From positions 1 to 10,240 of the forward strand of contig PWEB01000279.1 in the NCBI GenBank assembly GCA_003553305.1: a stretch of DNA of 10,240 bases, written 5' to 3'. Below are positions 1 through 5,511 of the stretch, one piece after another. Made by a program: the position numbers and the translations under genes. A model generated the notes under the pieces. That model saw only the letters and a program-made list of their open reading frames with translations. It searched no databases and had not been told where the DNA came from. This DNA is from Syntrophomonadaceae bacterium. Its GTDB lineage: Bacteria > Bacillota > Dethiobacteria > DTU022. How positions within the stretch are numbered: the stretch's first letter is position 1; each line of letters begins with the position of its first letter.

Positions 1-699
1 GTAATCGGCACAGGAGCAGGTGGACTATTTTCTTTTTTTATAAAAAAACCAAGCCCTCGTTTTACAGGGACAATCCTGGCTTTTGCTGCCGGAATTATGC
101 TTTCTATTGTATTTCTGGAACTTCTTGAGGAATCTATAGATTTTAGCGGACACTGGGCGGCTGTGGTCGGGTTAACCCTGGGTATGCTGGTGATGTACCT
201 CCTGGACCATTTACTACCGCACCATCACACCGTAACCACTGAAGAAGTCCATCTGGGTGCTTACCTGAAAAAAGGAACCATGCTGGCCCTGGGGATAGGC
301 CTGCATAATCTGCCGGAAGGGCTTGCTATTGGCACCGGCTATGTTGGCTCTGCTGAGCTCGGAACAACCCTGGCCATTTTGATCGGCCTGCATAACATTC
401 CTGAAGGGATGGCCGTGGCAGTTCCGCTGAGCCATGGCGGTTACAGCAATACTAAAGTTCTGGGAATCACTGCTCTTACCGGTGTGCCGATGGGGCTGGG
501 CGCTTTTATAGGTGCAGCTATCAGCAGCATCTCCCCCCTGGTTCTCGGTATTTCGCTTGGTTTCGCAGCCGGAGCAATGCTCTATATAGTATGTGATGAA
601 TTAATTCCTGATGCTTACGAAAGCGCCGGATCTCATCTTGCAATTAGTGGGATTTTTGCCGGAACAGTTCTGGGGCTCCTCTTAATTGCCTGGATCTAG
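1..699 (+). CDS. ZIP family metal transporter, 5' end outside the window
   Basis: The reading frame is open from base 1, so the start lies upstream; 232 residues are visible. The protein is a multi-pass membrane protein of the ZIP (ZupT/GufA-like) family, which moves Zn2+ or other divalent cations (Fe2+, Mn2+) into the cytoplasm. Two family-defining motifs are present: HNLPEG at visible residues 102-107 and HNIPEG at 131-136, the paired helices that form the binuclear metal site. A histidine cluster (HHH, about residue 74) lies in the cytoplasmic loop before them, as is common in ZIPs. Hydrophobic stretches fill the rest, including the C-terminal segment ending in LLLIAWI. The metal cannot be read from sequence. 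The gene lies just upstream of perR but has its own small hairpin after the stop, and perR has its own promoter, so shared transcription is not needed. Family assignment is secure. Confidence 0.9.
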   Translation, partial: VIGTGAGGLFSFFIKKPSPRFTGTILAFAAGIMLSIVFLELLEESIDFSGHWAAVVGLTLGMLVMYLLDHLLPHHHTVTTEEVHLGAYLKKGTMLALGIGLHNLPEGLAIGTGYVGSAELGTTLAILIGLHNIPEGMAVAVPLSHGGYSNTKVLGITALTGVPMGLGAFIGAAISSISPLVLGISLGFAAGAMLYIVCDELIPDAYESAGSHLAISGIFAGTVLGLLLIAWI

Positions 700-705
700 G
701 GAGAA

Positions 706-718
706 TAGCGCACCGCTA
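706..718 (+). terminator. Small hairpin after the ZIP transporter, possible weak terminator
   Basis: TAGCG-CAC-CGCTA forms a perfect 5-bp stem seven bases after the transporter stop codon. The tract after it is AT-rich but not a clean T run. A second inverted repeat follows at once: TTAAAAAG at 721-728 and CTTTTTAA at 737-744. Together they could end transcription, but neither is a textbook intrinsic terminator. Confidence 0.35.
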
Positions 719-733
719 ATTTAAAAAGAGCTA

Positions 734-762
734 TTGCTTTTTAAACTCATTATAGCTATACT
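734..762 (+). promoter_or_regulatory. Sigma-A promoter of perR with palindrome over the -10
   Basis: A -35 box TTGCTT (734-739) is separated by exactly 17 bases from a -10 box TATACT (757-762). It sits about 40 bases upstream of perR. The perfect 10-bp palindrome TATAGCTATA (751-760) overlaps the -10 box. An AT-rich palindrome in this position suits a Fur/PerR-type operator, but it does not match the 15-bp Per-box consensus well, so autoregulation is an inference. Confidence 0.6.
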
Positions 763-802
763 TGAACTAATAAGTGAGTACCTAAATAATACATAATAAG
801 GA

Positions 803-1240
803 ATGAAGATCACAACTATGAATAAACATAAATATAAGTATAAAAGAAGCAGACAAAGGGAACTAATCTTGAAGACCTTACAAAATACCGATACCCATCC
901 TACAGCAAGCTGGGTTTATGATGAGTTGAAAAAGGAATTCAGCAACCTGAGTATGGGAACGGTCTATCGGAATATAAATATTTTAATCGACCAAAATTTG
1001 GTCACTAAAATTGAAGCCGGGAGCAGTTTTGATAGATTTGACGCTAATGTATCACCACACTATCATTTCATCTGCCGGGAGTGCAGTTCCGTATATGACA
1101 TAGCATATCCAATACTCCCTGATTTCGATCAGCAGGTGGATGAAGCTACCGATCATAAGATAGAAGAACACCGCATAAATTTCTACGGGCGCTGCAAATC
1201 TTGCCTGGAACAAAATACCTTTGCTGAAGACAGAAGCTGA
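803..1240 (+). CDS. perR: PerR-type peroxide-sensing Fur family repressor
   Basis: This is a cytoplasmic metal-dependent DNA-binding regulator of the Fur family, 145 residues, the usual length. An N-terminal winged helix (recognition region around MGTVYRNI, residues 51-58) is followed by a dimerisation domain. The metal residues match Bacillus subtilis PerR at a constant offset of 5: H32, D80, H86, H88 and D99 correspond to PerR H37, D85, H91, H93 and D104. The structural zinc cysteines C91/C94 and C131/C134 correspond to C96/C99 and C136/C139. Aspartate at the D104 position, rather than Fur's glutamate, favours a PerR that senses H2O2 by metal-catalysed histidine oxidation. The start is uncertain. 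ATG 803 has AAGGA directly against it, while ATG 818 (residue 6) is about 15 bases downstream of the same element. The DNA methyltransferase follows after 17 bases, so the two are probably co-transcribed. Confidence 0.88.
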   Translation: MKITTMNKHKYKYKRSRQRELILKTLQNTDTHPTASWVYDELKKEFSNLSMGTVYRNINILIDQNLVTKIEAGSSFDRFDANVSPHYHFICRECSSVYDIAYPILPDFDQQVDEATDHKIEEHRINFYGRCKSCLEQNTFAEDRS

Positions 1241-1257
1241 TTAATAGGTGAACTCAT

Positions 1258-2514
1258 TTGCCTGACATAACATCTATAACCAGGTTTCTTCAGGAATTTA
1301 ACCTGATTGAAGGAAAACAAACTTCGTTATTTGATGAAAAGTTAAAACACACCCACCTTAAATGTCTAAATCTTGAAGGTTATTCAACAAACCTTTTTAT
1401 TAATGAATTCTGGACCGCGCGGCAGCGACAATCTTCCTCCATTCAGGAAATTTCTTACCGGGCTTGTTTTAAACCACAACTGCCTCGTTTTTTTATAAAA
1501 TTGCTGACCGGACCAGGCGAAATTGTATACGATCCTTTTGCCGGCAGGGGAACGACACCTCTAGAAGCAGCTTTACTGGACCGTCTAGTTATTTCAAATG
1601 ATGTAAATCCACTAAGCAGAATTCTCTCTGAACCAAGATTGGACGTGCCTTCAATTGATGAAATCAAGCAGCGGCTTTTTGAAATCCCTTTACATGTAAA
1701 GGTCAATCCCAGCCTCGATCTTTCGATGTTTTACCATCCTCAGACTGAAACAGAATTACTAAACCTTCGCAATTATTTTATTGAACGAAAAGATAATGGT
1801 GAAGAAGACTCTACTGACCGCTGGATCAAAATGATCGCAACCAATCGTCTAACAGGCCATTCAAAAGGGTTCTTCTCTGTTTATACTATGCCGCCAAATC
1901 AGGCAGTTTCAGCCGAGCGGCAGAAAAGAATCAACCTCCAACGTAACCAGAAACCGGAATATCGCTGTGTCAAATCTTTAATCATCAAAAAGAGCCTGCA
2001 GCTGCTTCGTAATATGTCAAATGAGCAATTGATTAGTCTGCGTAATGCTTCCGGCAGCGCAATTTTTTTAGAAAAGAAAGCTTCTGAAACAGAAGAAATC
2101 GCCTCAGAAAGTGTCAGCCTGACGGTTACTTCACCGCCTTTTCTGAATGTAGTCCAATACTCCGAAGATAACTGGCTGCGTGGTTGGTTTAATAATATCG
2201 ACATGCAAAATATTGAGCAGCAAATGACTATGGCTACCTCCCTCAAAGAATGGTCCTCGGTAATGAGTAATGTTTTTAAAGAGCTTTACAGGATTACCAG
2301 GCCGGGGGGATGGGTCGCTTTTGAAGTTGGTGAAGTCAAAGGGGGCAGCATTAAATTGGAAGAAGCAGTTATTCCCCTGGGATTGAATTTTGGATTTCAA
2401 TGTATCGGGGTTGTTGTTAATCAACAGGACTTTACAAAAACATCTAATATATGGGGCGTTAAAAATAACCAATCAGGAACTAACAGCAATCGGATAGTTC
2501 TGTTTACAAAGTAA
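1258..2514 (+). CDS. Orphan amino-type (N4-cytosine/N6-adenine) DNA methyltransferase
   Basis: This is a 418-residue SAM-dependent methyltransferase that probably methylates an exocyclic amino group in DNA. The SAM-binding motif I is YDPFAGRGTT (residues 91-100), followed by a motif II-like acidic segment NDVNP (114-118). The catalytic motif IV is TSPPF (291-295); the SPP form is typical of N4-cytosine enzymes, though adenine specificity cannot be excluded. About 190 residues separate motif I from motif IV and probably hold the target-recognition part. This gives the alpha-like order (I, then TRD, then IV), not the order of common SPP-type enzymes, where motif IV comes first. The start is TTG with TAGGTGA upstream. 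No restriction endonuclease gene lies beside it, so it appears to be a solitary methyltransferase. Its position 17 bases after perR suggests an operon. Recognition sequence and role are unknown. Confidence 0.85.
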   Translation: MPDITSITRFLQEFNLIEGKQTSLFDEKLKHTHLKCLNLEGYSTNLFINEFWTARQRQSSSIQEISYRACFKPQLPRFFIKLLTGPGEIVYDPFAGRGTTPLEAALLDRLVISNDVNPLSRILSEPRLDVPSIDEIKQRLFEIPLHVKVNPSLDLSMFYHPQTETELLNLRNYFIERKDNGEEDSTDRWIKMIATNRLTGHSKGFFSVYTMPPNQAVSAERQKRINLQRNQKPEYRCVKSLIIKKSLQLLRNMSNEQLISLRNASGSAIFLEKKASETEEIASESVSLTVTSPPFLNVVQYSEDNWLRGWFNNIDMQNIEQQMTMATSLKEWSSVMSNVFKELYRITRPGGWVAFEVGEVKGGSIKLEEAVIPLGLNFGFQCIGVVVNQQDFTKTSNIWGVKNNQSGTNSNRIVLFTK

Positions 2515-2530
2515 AAAATATGATATTTTT
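2514..2530 (+). terminator. AT-only hairpin at the methyltransferase stop
   Basis: AAAAATA-TGA-TATTTTT is a perfect 7-bp inverted repeat that begins in the stop codon and ends in a run of five T. It could act as a weak intrinsic terminator for perR and the methyltransferase. The stem has no GC pairs, so the call is tentative. Bases 2531-2629 hold nothing else I can identify. Confidence 0.3.
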
Positions 2531-2629
2531 GCTTTCATTATCCGCAGCAAACGGTTAAAAGCCCATATACAACAAAATAAGTATTATCTCATTTTTTATA
2601 ATAAGGGCCGGTACAGTCAATTGAAAAAA

Positions 2630-3193
2630 CTATAACCTGCTTTTAATATTCTGGTTATCAGGAGGCGGTTCGCCCCGGTTCATCGCCCTGGCCTGACGGG
2701 CAGAATCATACATAACCCAGAGATATACGCCAATCAGACCTAATCCTCGCACAAAAAACCAGGCAATAACTGCAATCAAAAACCACATTAATCCTTTACT
2801 GAATAAACCAAGGTACATATAACCAGCGCCAGGAAATATGAGGTTCAGAAGACTGGTTAAAATAGGATCTTTTCTGAAATCAGGTCCGCTGTGCCGGGCA
2901 TCTCGAATTGTCTTCTCTTGCACAGCTTCTACGGAAGAATCAAGCGATGATCGACAATAACGGCATTTCACTGCAAAATCTATAATCTGTTCGCCACAAA
3001 AAGGACAGCGTTTATAAGACAATTTTTCATCACCACTGTCCAATGCCGGTTGCCCGGTACAACCATAAGTAGTACAACCGCCGGTTTTTTCCCAACATCT
3101 GGCATGGTAATTACACATGCACATACGGCAGCGGACAGATAGTTCATTTGGTTTAAATTCTTGACCGCATGTACTACAATAATTCTCTTTCAT
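2630..3193 (-). CDS. Prokaryotic RING/zinc-ribbon protein with C-terminal TM2-like membrane domain
   Basis: The protein has 187 residues and three parts. (1) A RING/PHD-like finger at residues 6-45 has C6/C9, C22/C25, H30/C33 and C40/C45, including the YHARCWEKTGGC block, and resembles the Prok-RING_1 type. (2) A zinc ribbon at 63-80 has C63/C66 and C77/C80. (3) Two hydrophobic segments at about 110-165 with the pattern LLNLIFPGAGYMYLG resemble TM2-type domains. The fingers would face the cytoplasm, tethered to the membrane. The start is ATG at 3193, because GGAGGGG (3201-3207) lies 7 bases before it. An in-frame ATG at 3208 has no ribosome-binding site and falls at or before the predicted transcription start. 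It is a single gene divergent from the HutP-like gene. The function is unknown: bacterial RING-like fingers do not prove ubiquitin-ligase activity, and protein or nucleic-acid binding is equally possible. Confidence 0.75.
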   Translation of the reverse strand: MKENYCSTCGQEFKPNELSVRCRMCMCNYHARCWEKTGGCTTYGCTGQPALDSGDEKLSYKRCPFCGEQIIDFAVKCRYCRSSLDSSVEAVQEKTIRDARHSGPDFRKDPILTSLLNLIFPGAGYMYLGLFSKGLMWFLIAVIAWFFVRGLGLIGVYLWVMYDSARQARAMNRGEPPPDNQNIKSRL

Positions 3194-3212
3194 CCTCTTC
3201 CCCTCCATTTAA

Positions 3213-3221
3213 ATTATAACA
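3213..3221 (-). promoter_or_regulatory. Extended -10 promoter of the RING/zinc-ribbon gene
   Basis: On the minus strand TGTTATAAT gives a perfect TATAAT (3218 to 3213) with the extended-10 TGn. No good -35 lies 17 bases upstream, as expected for an extended -10 promoter. The predicted transcription start is near 3206, so the leader would be only about a dozen bases and begin at the Shine-Dalgarno sequence. Confidence 0.5.
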
Positions 3222-3261
3222 TACTTCAGGGTAGCAACGATCAATTCTATTTAAATTTTGC

Positions 3262-3290
3262 TTGCTCTTTAAGCATCTTCAGGCGATAAT
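3262..3290 (+). promoter_or_regulatory. Sigma-A promoter of the HutP-like gene
   Basis: TTGCTC (3262-3267) and GATAAT (3285-3290) are separated by exactly 17 bases. The -10 lies 33 bases before the TTG start. The promoter is back-to-back with the one serving the divergent zinc-finger gene. Confidence 0.55.
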
Positions 3291-3322
3291 TAAAACAGTA
3301 AATTTTACAGGGGGCGATTGCT

Positions 3323-3727
3323 TTGGAAAGCCGCGATGTTGCGCAAGCTGCTATATTTATTGCCATGACCAGAAGCAGAGAAGAAGAAATGAAAATGAAG
3401 CAAAAGCATCTTGAAGAAGGAATTAAGTCATTAGCTGTAGACTACGGTGGAGAATTTTTAAGTTCGCTGCAAAAGGTAGTAGAAAGAGCCGTAGTCGCCT
3501 CAAAAAGGGAAGATATCATTGATGACTCCAGTCACTCTGACGGTGCAGTAGCCGGGGCAACCCGTGAAGCGCTGACCCAAATTATGCCCAAAGCGCTGGG
3601 CCTCAATGTGGGAGGCAAAGTAGGTATTGCAAGAGGAGAAACCCACATTGCAGTCGCTATTTTTTTTGGCATAGGCCTGCTGCACAGAAATGATGTAGCT
3701 ATAGGGTTGGGCCACCGGGTTATTTAG
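3323..3727 (+). CDS. HutP family protein (RNA-binding antiterminator homologue)
   Basis: The protein has 134 residues. It starts at TTG with AGGGGG eight bases upstream. It resembles Bacillus subtilis HutP, the histidine- and Mg2+-dependent protein that binds hut mRNA and prevents termination. The clearest match is the C-terminal half: GATREAL (residues 78-84) against HATMEAL of HutP, and the segment THIAVAIFFGIGLL...AIGLGHRVI against WIAVSLYGTIGAP...GVGINHI. HutP binds Mg2+ through H73, H77 and H138. In my from-memory alignment the first two become G74 and G79, and the only C-terminal histidine (H131) is displaced by one position. No histidine-utilisation genes are nearby. A different ligand, a different RNA target or a metal-independent mode is therefore likely. 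The DUF4349 lipoprotein follows 67 bases later and may be in the same transcript. Family membership is fairly secure; function is open. Confidence 0.72.
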   Translation: MESRDVAQAAIFIAMTRSREEEMKMKQKHLEEGIKSLAVDYGGEFLSSLQKVVERAVVASKREDIIDDSSHSDGAVAGATREALTQIMPKALGLNVGGKVGIARGETHIAVAIFFGIGLLHRNDVAIGLGHRVI

Positions 3728-3794
3728 TTGATAGCCTTGCAAGGGAACTATCCGAAACTTTCGGTTGTCTGTAAGAAAAAGAGGGGTGACAAGT

Positions 3795-4745
3795 ATGACT
3801 GTAAAAAAAATTGTCCTGATTATTACTTTAGTTTCACTGGTCGCTTTAACCGGAATTAATTTAACATCATGCGCAGCAGCCGGCTACCTTGATGATGGCA
3901 CTGCCAAAGATCACGCGGAAGTAGTAGAAGAGGCCCCTGACTATGAAAGAATAGCTGAAGATCAGGAGGCAATGGCCGAAAGTGGGGCAGTTGCTGAACA
4001 TACTCAGCAGCGCCAGATAATCCGCAGTGGATCGATTAGCCTTTCAGTTGAGGATACCAGAAAAAAAGTAGCAGAGATCCGTGACCTTGTTAATGATCTA
4101 GATGGCCTAATTGACAGTTCGAGTATCTATGAATTAAGGGAAGGGCAATACGGGGCAAGGATGACTTTGCGAGTCCCTGAAAAACATTTTGAAGCTCTGT
4201 TAGATCAACTGGAAAACCTGGGAAAAGCCACTGATATTCAAACCCAGCTTGAAGATGTGACCATGCACTATGTTGACCTCCGATCACGTCTGGACAACCA
4301 GAAATCCCAGGAAGAAAGGCTAAAAGACATTCTGGACATGGCTGAGTCAGTAGAAGATGTGCTGGAAGTCGAAAAAGAACTGCACCGGGTCAGAGGGGAG
4401 ATTGAATCAATGACTGCTCGTCTAACCCAGATGGAAGATCAAATTAATTATTCTACTATCCATGTATCAATTCGAGAAGAGACAATACCGAGCGAAACTA
4501 TCTCTCCCATAGCTTTTCAAAACCTGGGAAACAGAATTAGAGAAGCTTTTATAGGCAGCATCAACTTTGTTTTAAATGCAATTTCAATCATGATCATAGC
4601 CTTCTCAGCCCTAATCCCTGTCCTAATTATTGTAATTGTGCTTGCCATTATAATATGGTTGCTAATCCGCAGACATCACAGGCGGAAAACAGGCCCCAGA
4701 GGCGATTCTTCTGAAACCAAGTATACAGACAGCGATGACCAATAA
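3795..4745 (+). CDS. DUF4349 lipoprotein with C-terminal membrane anchor
   Basis: This 316-residue surface lipoprotein starts at ATG 3795, preceded by GAGGGGTG with six bases of spacing. An in-frame upstream TTG at 3765 has no comparable site. The signal peptide is K-rich then hydrophobic, and ends in the lipobox LTSC with the lipidated cysteine at C26. A charged, acidic linker is followed by the DUF4349 region (about 73-230). It opens with IIRSGSISLSVEDTRK and contains the pattern VPEKHFEALLDQLENLG, then a long heptad-rich coiled coil (about 160-215) ending in QINYSTIHVSI. A strongly hydrophobic segment (about 262-292) is followed by the basic tail RRHHRRK, so the C-terminus is probably cytoplasmic. 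The protein would thus be anchored at both ends with an extracytoplasmic coiled coil between. No biochemical function is established for the family. Lnt, encoded 770 bases further on, could N-acylate it. Confidence 0.82.
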   Translation: MTVKKIVLIITLVSLVALTGINLTSCAAAGYLDDGTAKDHAEVVEEAPDYERIAEDQEAMAESGAVAEHTQQRQIIRSGSISLSVEDTRKKVAEIRDLVNDLDGLIDSSSIYELREGQYGARMTLRVPEKHFEALLDQLENLGKATDIQTQLEDVTMHYVDLRSRLDNQKSQEERLKDILDMAESVEDVLEVEKELHRVRGEIESMTARLTQMEDQINYSTIHVSIREETIPSETISPIAFQNLGNRIREAFIGSINFVLNAISIMIIAFSALIPVLIIVIVLAIIIWLLIRRHHRRKTGPRGDSSETKYTDSDDQ

Positions 4746-4777
4746 TAGAATATTCTCCAGGAAACAATGGACTATGT

Positions 4778-4800
4778 GCTTCCAATATACGGATGGAAGC
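4778..4800. terminator. Hairpin between converging lipoprotein and marR genes
   Basis: GCTTCCA (4778-4784) and TGGAAGC (4794-4800) form a perfect 7-bp stem with a 9-base loop. It lies between the lipoprotein stop and the marR stop, where a bidirectional terminator is expected. Neither side has a proper T run, so it may only stabilise 3' ends. Confidence 0.4.
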
Positions 4801-4814
4801 GATCCTTATGTTAA

Positions 4815-5300
4815 TTAGTTATCCGGGGGGCTTTCTTCCACCAAAAGGTCTTTTTCGAGGATATCATCACGCTCGAACAGGTTACCGGCCCGCTTGAGCA
4901 AATCAAGCAGTTGCTGCCGTTCACTTACTGATAAATTAGAGAGATAAACAGCCAGTAAAAGGTTGCGCTTGTCCTCCACATCGCTTAAGACATCCAACCC
5001 CTGCAGAGTAATCGCAATCCAGACCTGGCGGCGATCTTTTTCCTGTCTTTCCCTGGTCACAAGACCCATCTTATGCAGGCGGTTAATTAGTGCAGTTACT
5101 GCGCTTAGAGTTACCCCCAGCATATGAGCCAAAAACGAAGTATTACACGAGCCTTTCCGCAGAGCGCGAAGAACTACAAACTGGGTATCGGTGATTTCAT
5201 CAACCGTATAGCGATTATGAAGGACCCTTACCCGGTAAATAAGCCTGCTAAAGACGTAATCAAGCTCTTTTATATATTCAATCAGACCATCGTTTTTAAT
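4815..5300 (-). CDS. MarR family transcriptional regulator, probable ATT start
   Basis: This is a winged-helix repressor of the MarR family, 161 residues with the start proposed here, the normal family length. The N-terminal helices (LIEYIKELDYVFSRLIYRV and following) make up the dimerisation region. The recognition helix is around LGVTLSAVTALINRLHKMGLV, and the wing is RERQEKDRRQVWIAIT with the family's DRR signature. A long C-terminal helix and an acidic tail follow. The only standard start in frame that gives a sizeable product is TTG at 5132 (ATG at 5123 lies further in), and either would remove about 56 residues, including the dimerisation helices. The frame stays open to a TAG at 5322-5324. 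AAGGAG (5310-5315) lies 9 bases before an ATT codon at 5298-5300, making ATT the best start. The gene is divergent from lnt, and palindromes around its promoter suggest autoregulation. Confidence 0.85.
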   Translation of the reverse strand: MKNDGLIEYIKELDYVFSRLIYRVRVLHNRYTVDEITDTQFVVLRALRKGSCNTSFLAHMLGVTLSAVTALINRLHKMGLVTRERQEKDRRQVWIAITLQGLDVLSDVEDKRNLLLAVYLSNLSVSERQQLLDLLKRAGNLFERDDILEKDLLVEESPPDN

Positions 5301-5309
5301 ACGGACCCT

Positions 5310-5315
5310 CTCCTT
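5310..5315 (-). promoter_or_regulatory. Strong ribosome-binding site ahead of an ATT start
   Basis: On the minus strand AAGGAG, continuing as AGGG, lies nine bases before ATT at 5300-5298. There is no ATG, GTG or TTG in frame between this site and residue 57 of the deduced protein. The site therefore decides the start. Confidence 0.6.
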
Positions 5316-5326
5316 AACAATCTATT

Positions 5327-5338
5327 TTGACATGTCAA
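5327..5338. repeat. Perfect 12-bp palindrome in the marR leader
   Basis: TTGACATGTCAA is fully self-complementary and has the TTG...CAA outline often seen in MarR-family operators. It lies between the predicted marR transcription start (about 5359) and the ribosome-binding site. It could be an operator roadblock or, in RNA, a dimerising or hairpin element. Confidence 0.5.
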
Positions 5339-5342
5339 TTAT

Positions 5343-5365
5343 TAAGTAAGTTAATTATTTACTTA
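5343..5365. promoter_or_regulatory. Inverted repeat at the marR transcription start, candidate MarR operator
   Basis: TAAGTAA (5343-5349) and TTACTTA (5359-5365) are perfect 7-bp inverted repeats with a 9-base spacer. The repeat begins directly downstream of the marR -10 box and covers the predicted start of transcription, where a repressor would block initiation. Size and AT-richness fit MarR-family operators; the binding protein is inferred. Confidence 0.5.
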
Positions 5366-5394
5366 TTTATATCACTGATTATGACCATGGTCAA
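5366..5394 (-). promoter_or_regulatory. Sigma-A promoter of marR
   Basis: On the minus strand TTGACC (5394 to 5389) and TATAAA (5371 to 5366) are separated by exactly 17 bases. The -35 is inside a second perfect 12-bp palindrome, TGACCATGGTCA (5382-5393). The leader to the ATT start would be about 59 bases. Confidence 0.65.
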
Positions 5395-5451
5395 GATGCC
5401 TGCTAAAGTTATTGCTGCGCGCTAGTAGGATTCCCCTAAAAAAAATCATTA

Positions 5452-5460
5452 TGTTAAAAT
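5452..5460 (+). promoter_or_regulatory. Possible extended -10 promoter of lnt
   Basis: TGTTAAAAT is an extended -10 match (TGn plus TAAAAT) about 50 bases before the lnt start. No convincing -35 lies 17 bases upstream. The interval 5395-5511 otherwise holds only the lnt ribosome-binding site. Confidence 0.3.
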
Positions 5461-5511
5461 AAGGGTCAGAATACATGCAGTTTTCATTTAGGTTAAAATC
5501 AGAGGGGTGCA

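Noticed and set aside
1899..2472. Minus-strand open frames of 113-115 residues inside the methyltransferase gene
   Set aside because: They are antisense to conserved methyltransferase motifs including TSPPF and have no family resemblance or start signals.
1258..2514. Restriction-modification system
   Set aside because: No endonuclease, specificity subunit or vsr-like gene flanks the methyltransferase: upstream is perR, and downstream is an opposite-strand zinc-finger membrane protein.
3323..3727. Regulator of a histidine-utilisation operon
   Set aside because: No hut genes are in the window and the key HutP histidines appear to be missing, so the operon role cannot be transferred.
3752..3764. 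CCGAAA-C-TTTCGG hairpin between the HutP-like gene and the lipoprotein
   Set aside because: The stem is short, with a tiny loop, and no T run follows. It may be an RNA structure relevant to HutP-like regulation, but there is too little to call it a terminator or attenuator.
5124..5330. 68-residue plus-strand open frame
   Set aside because: It runs antisense to the 5' third of marR, whose translation in the other frame gives a clear MarR dimerisation region. There is no ribosome-binding site and no recognisable protein.
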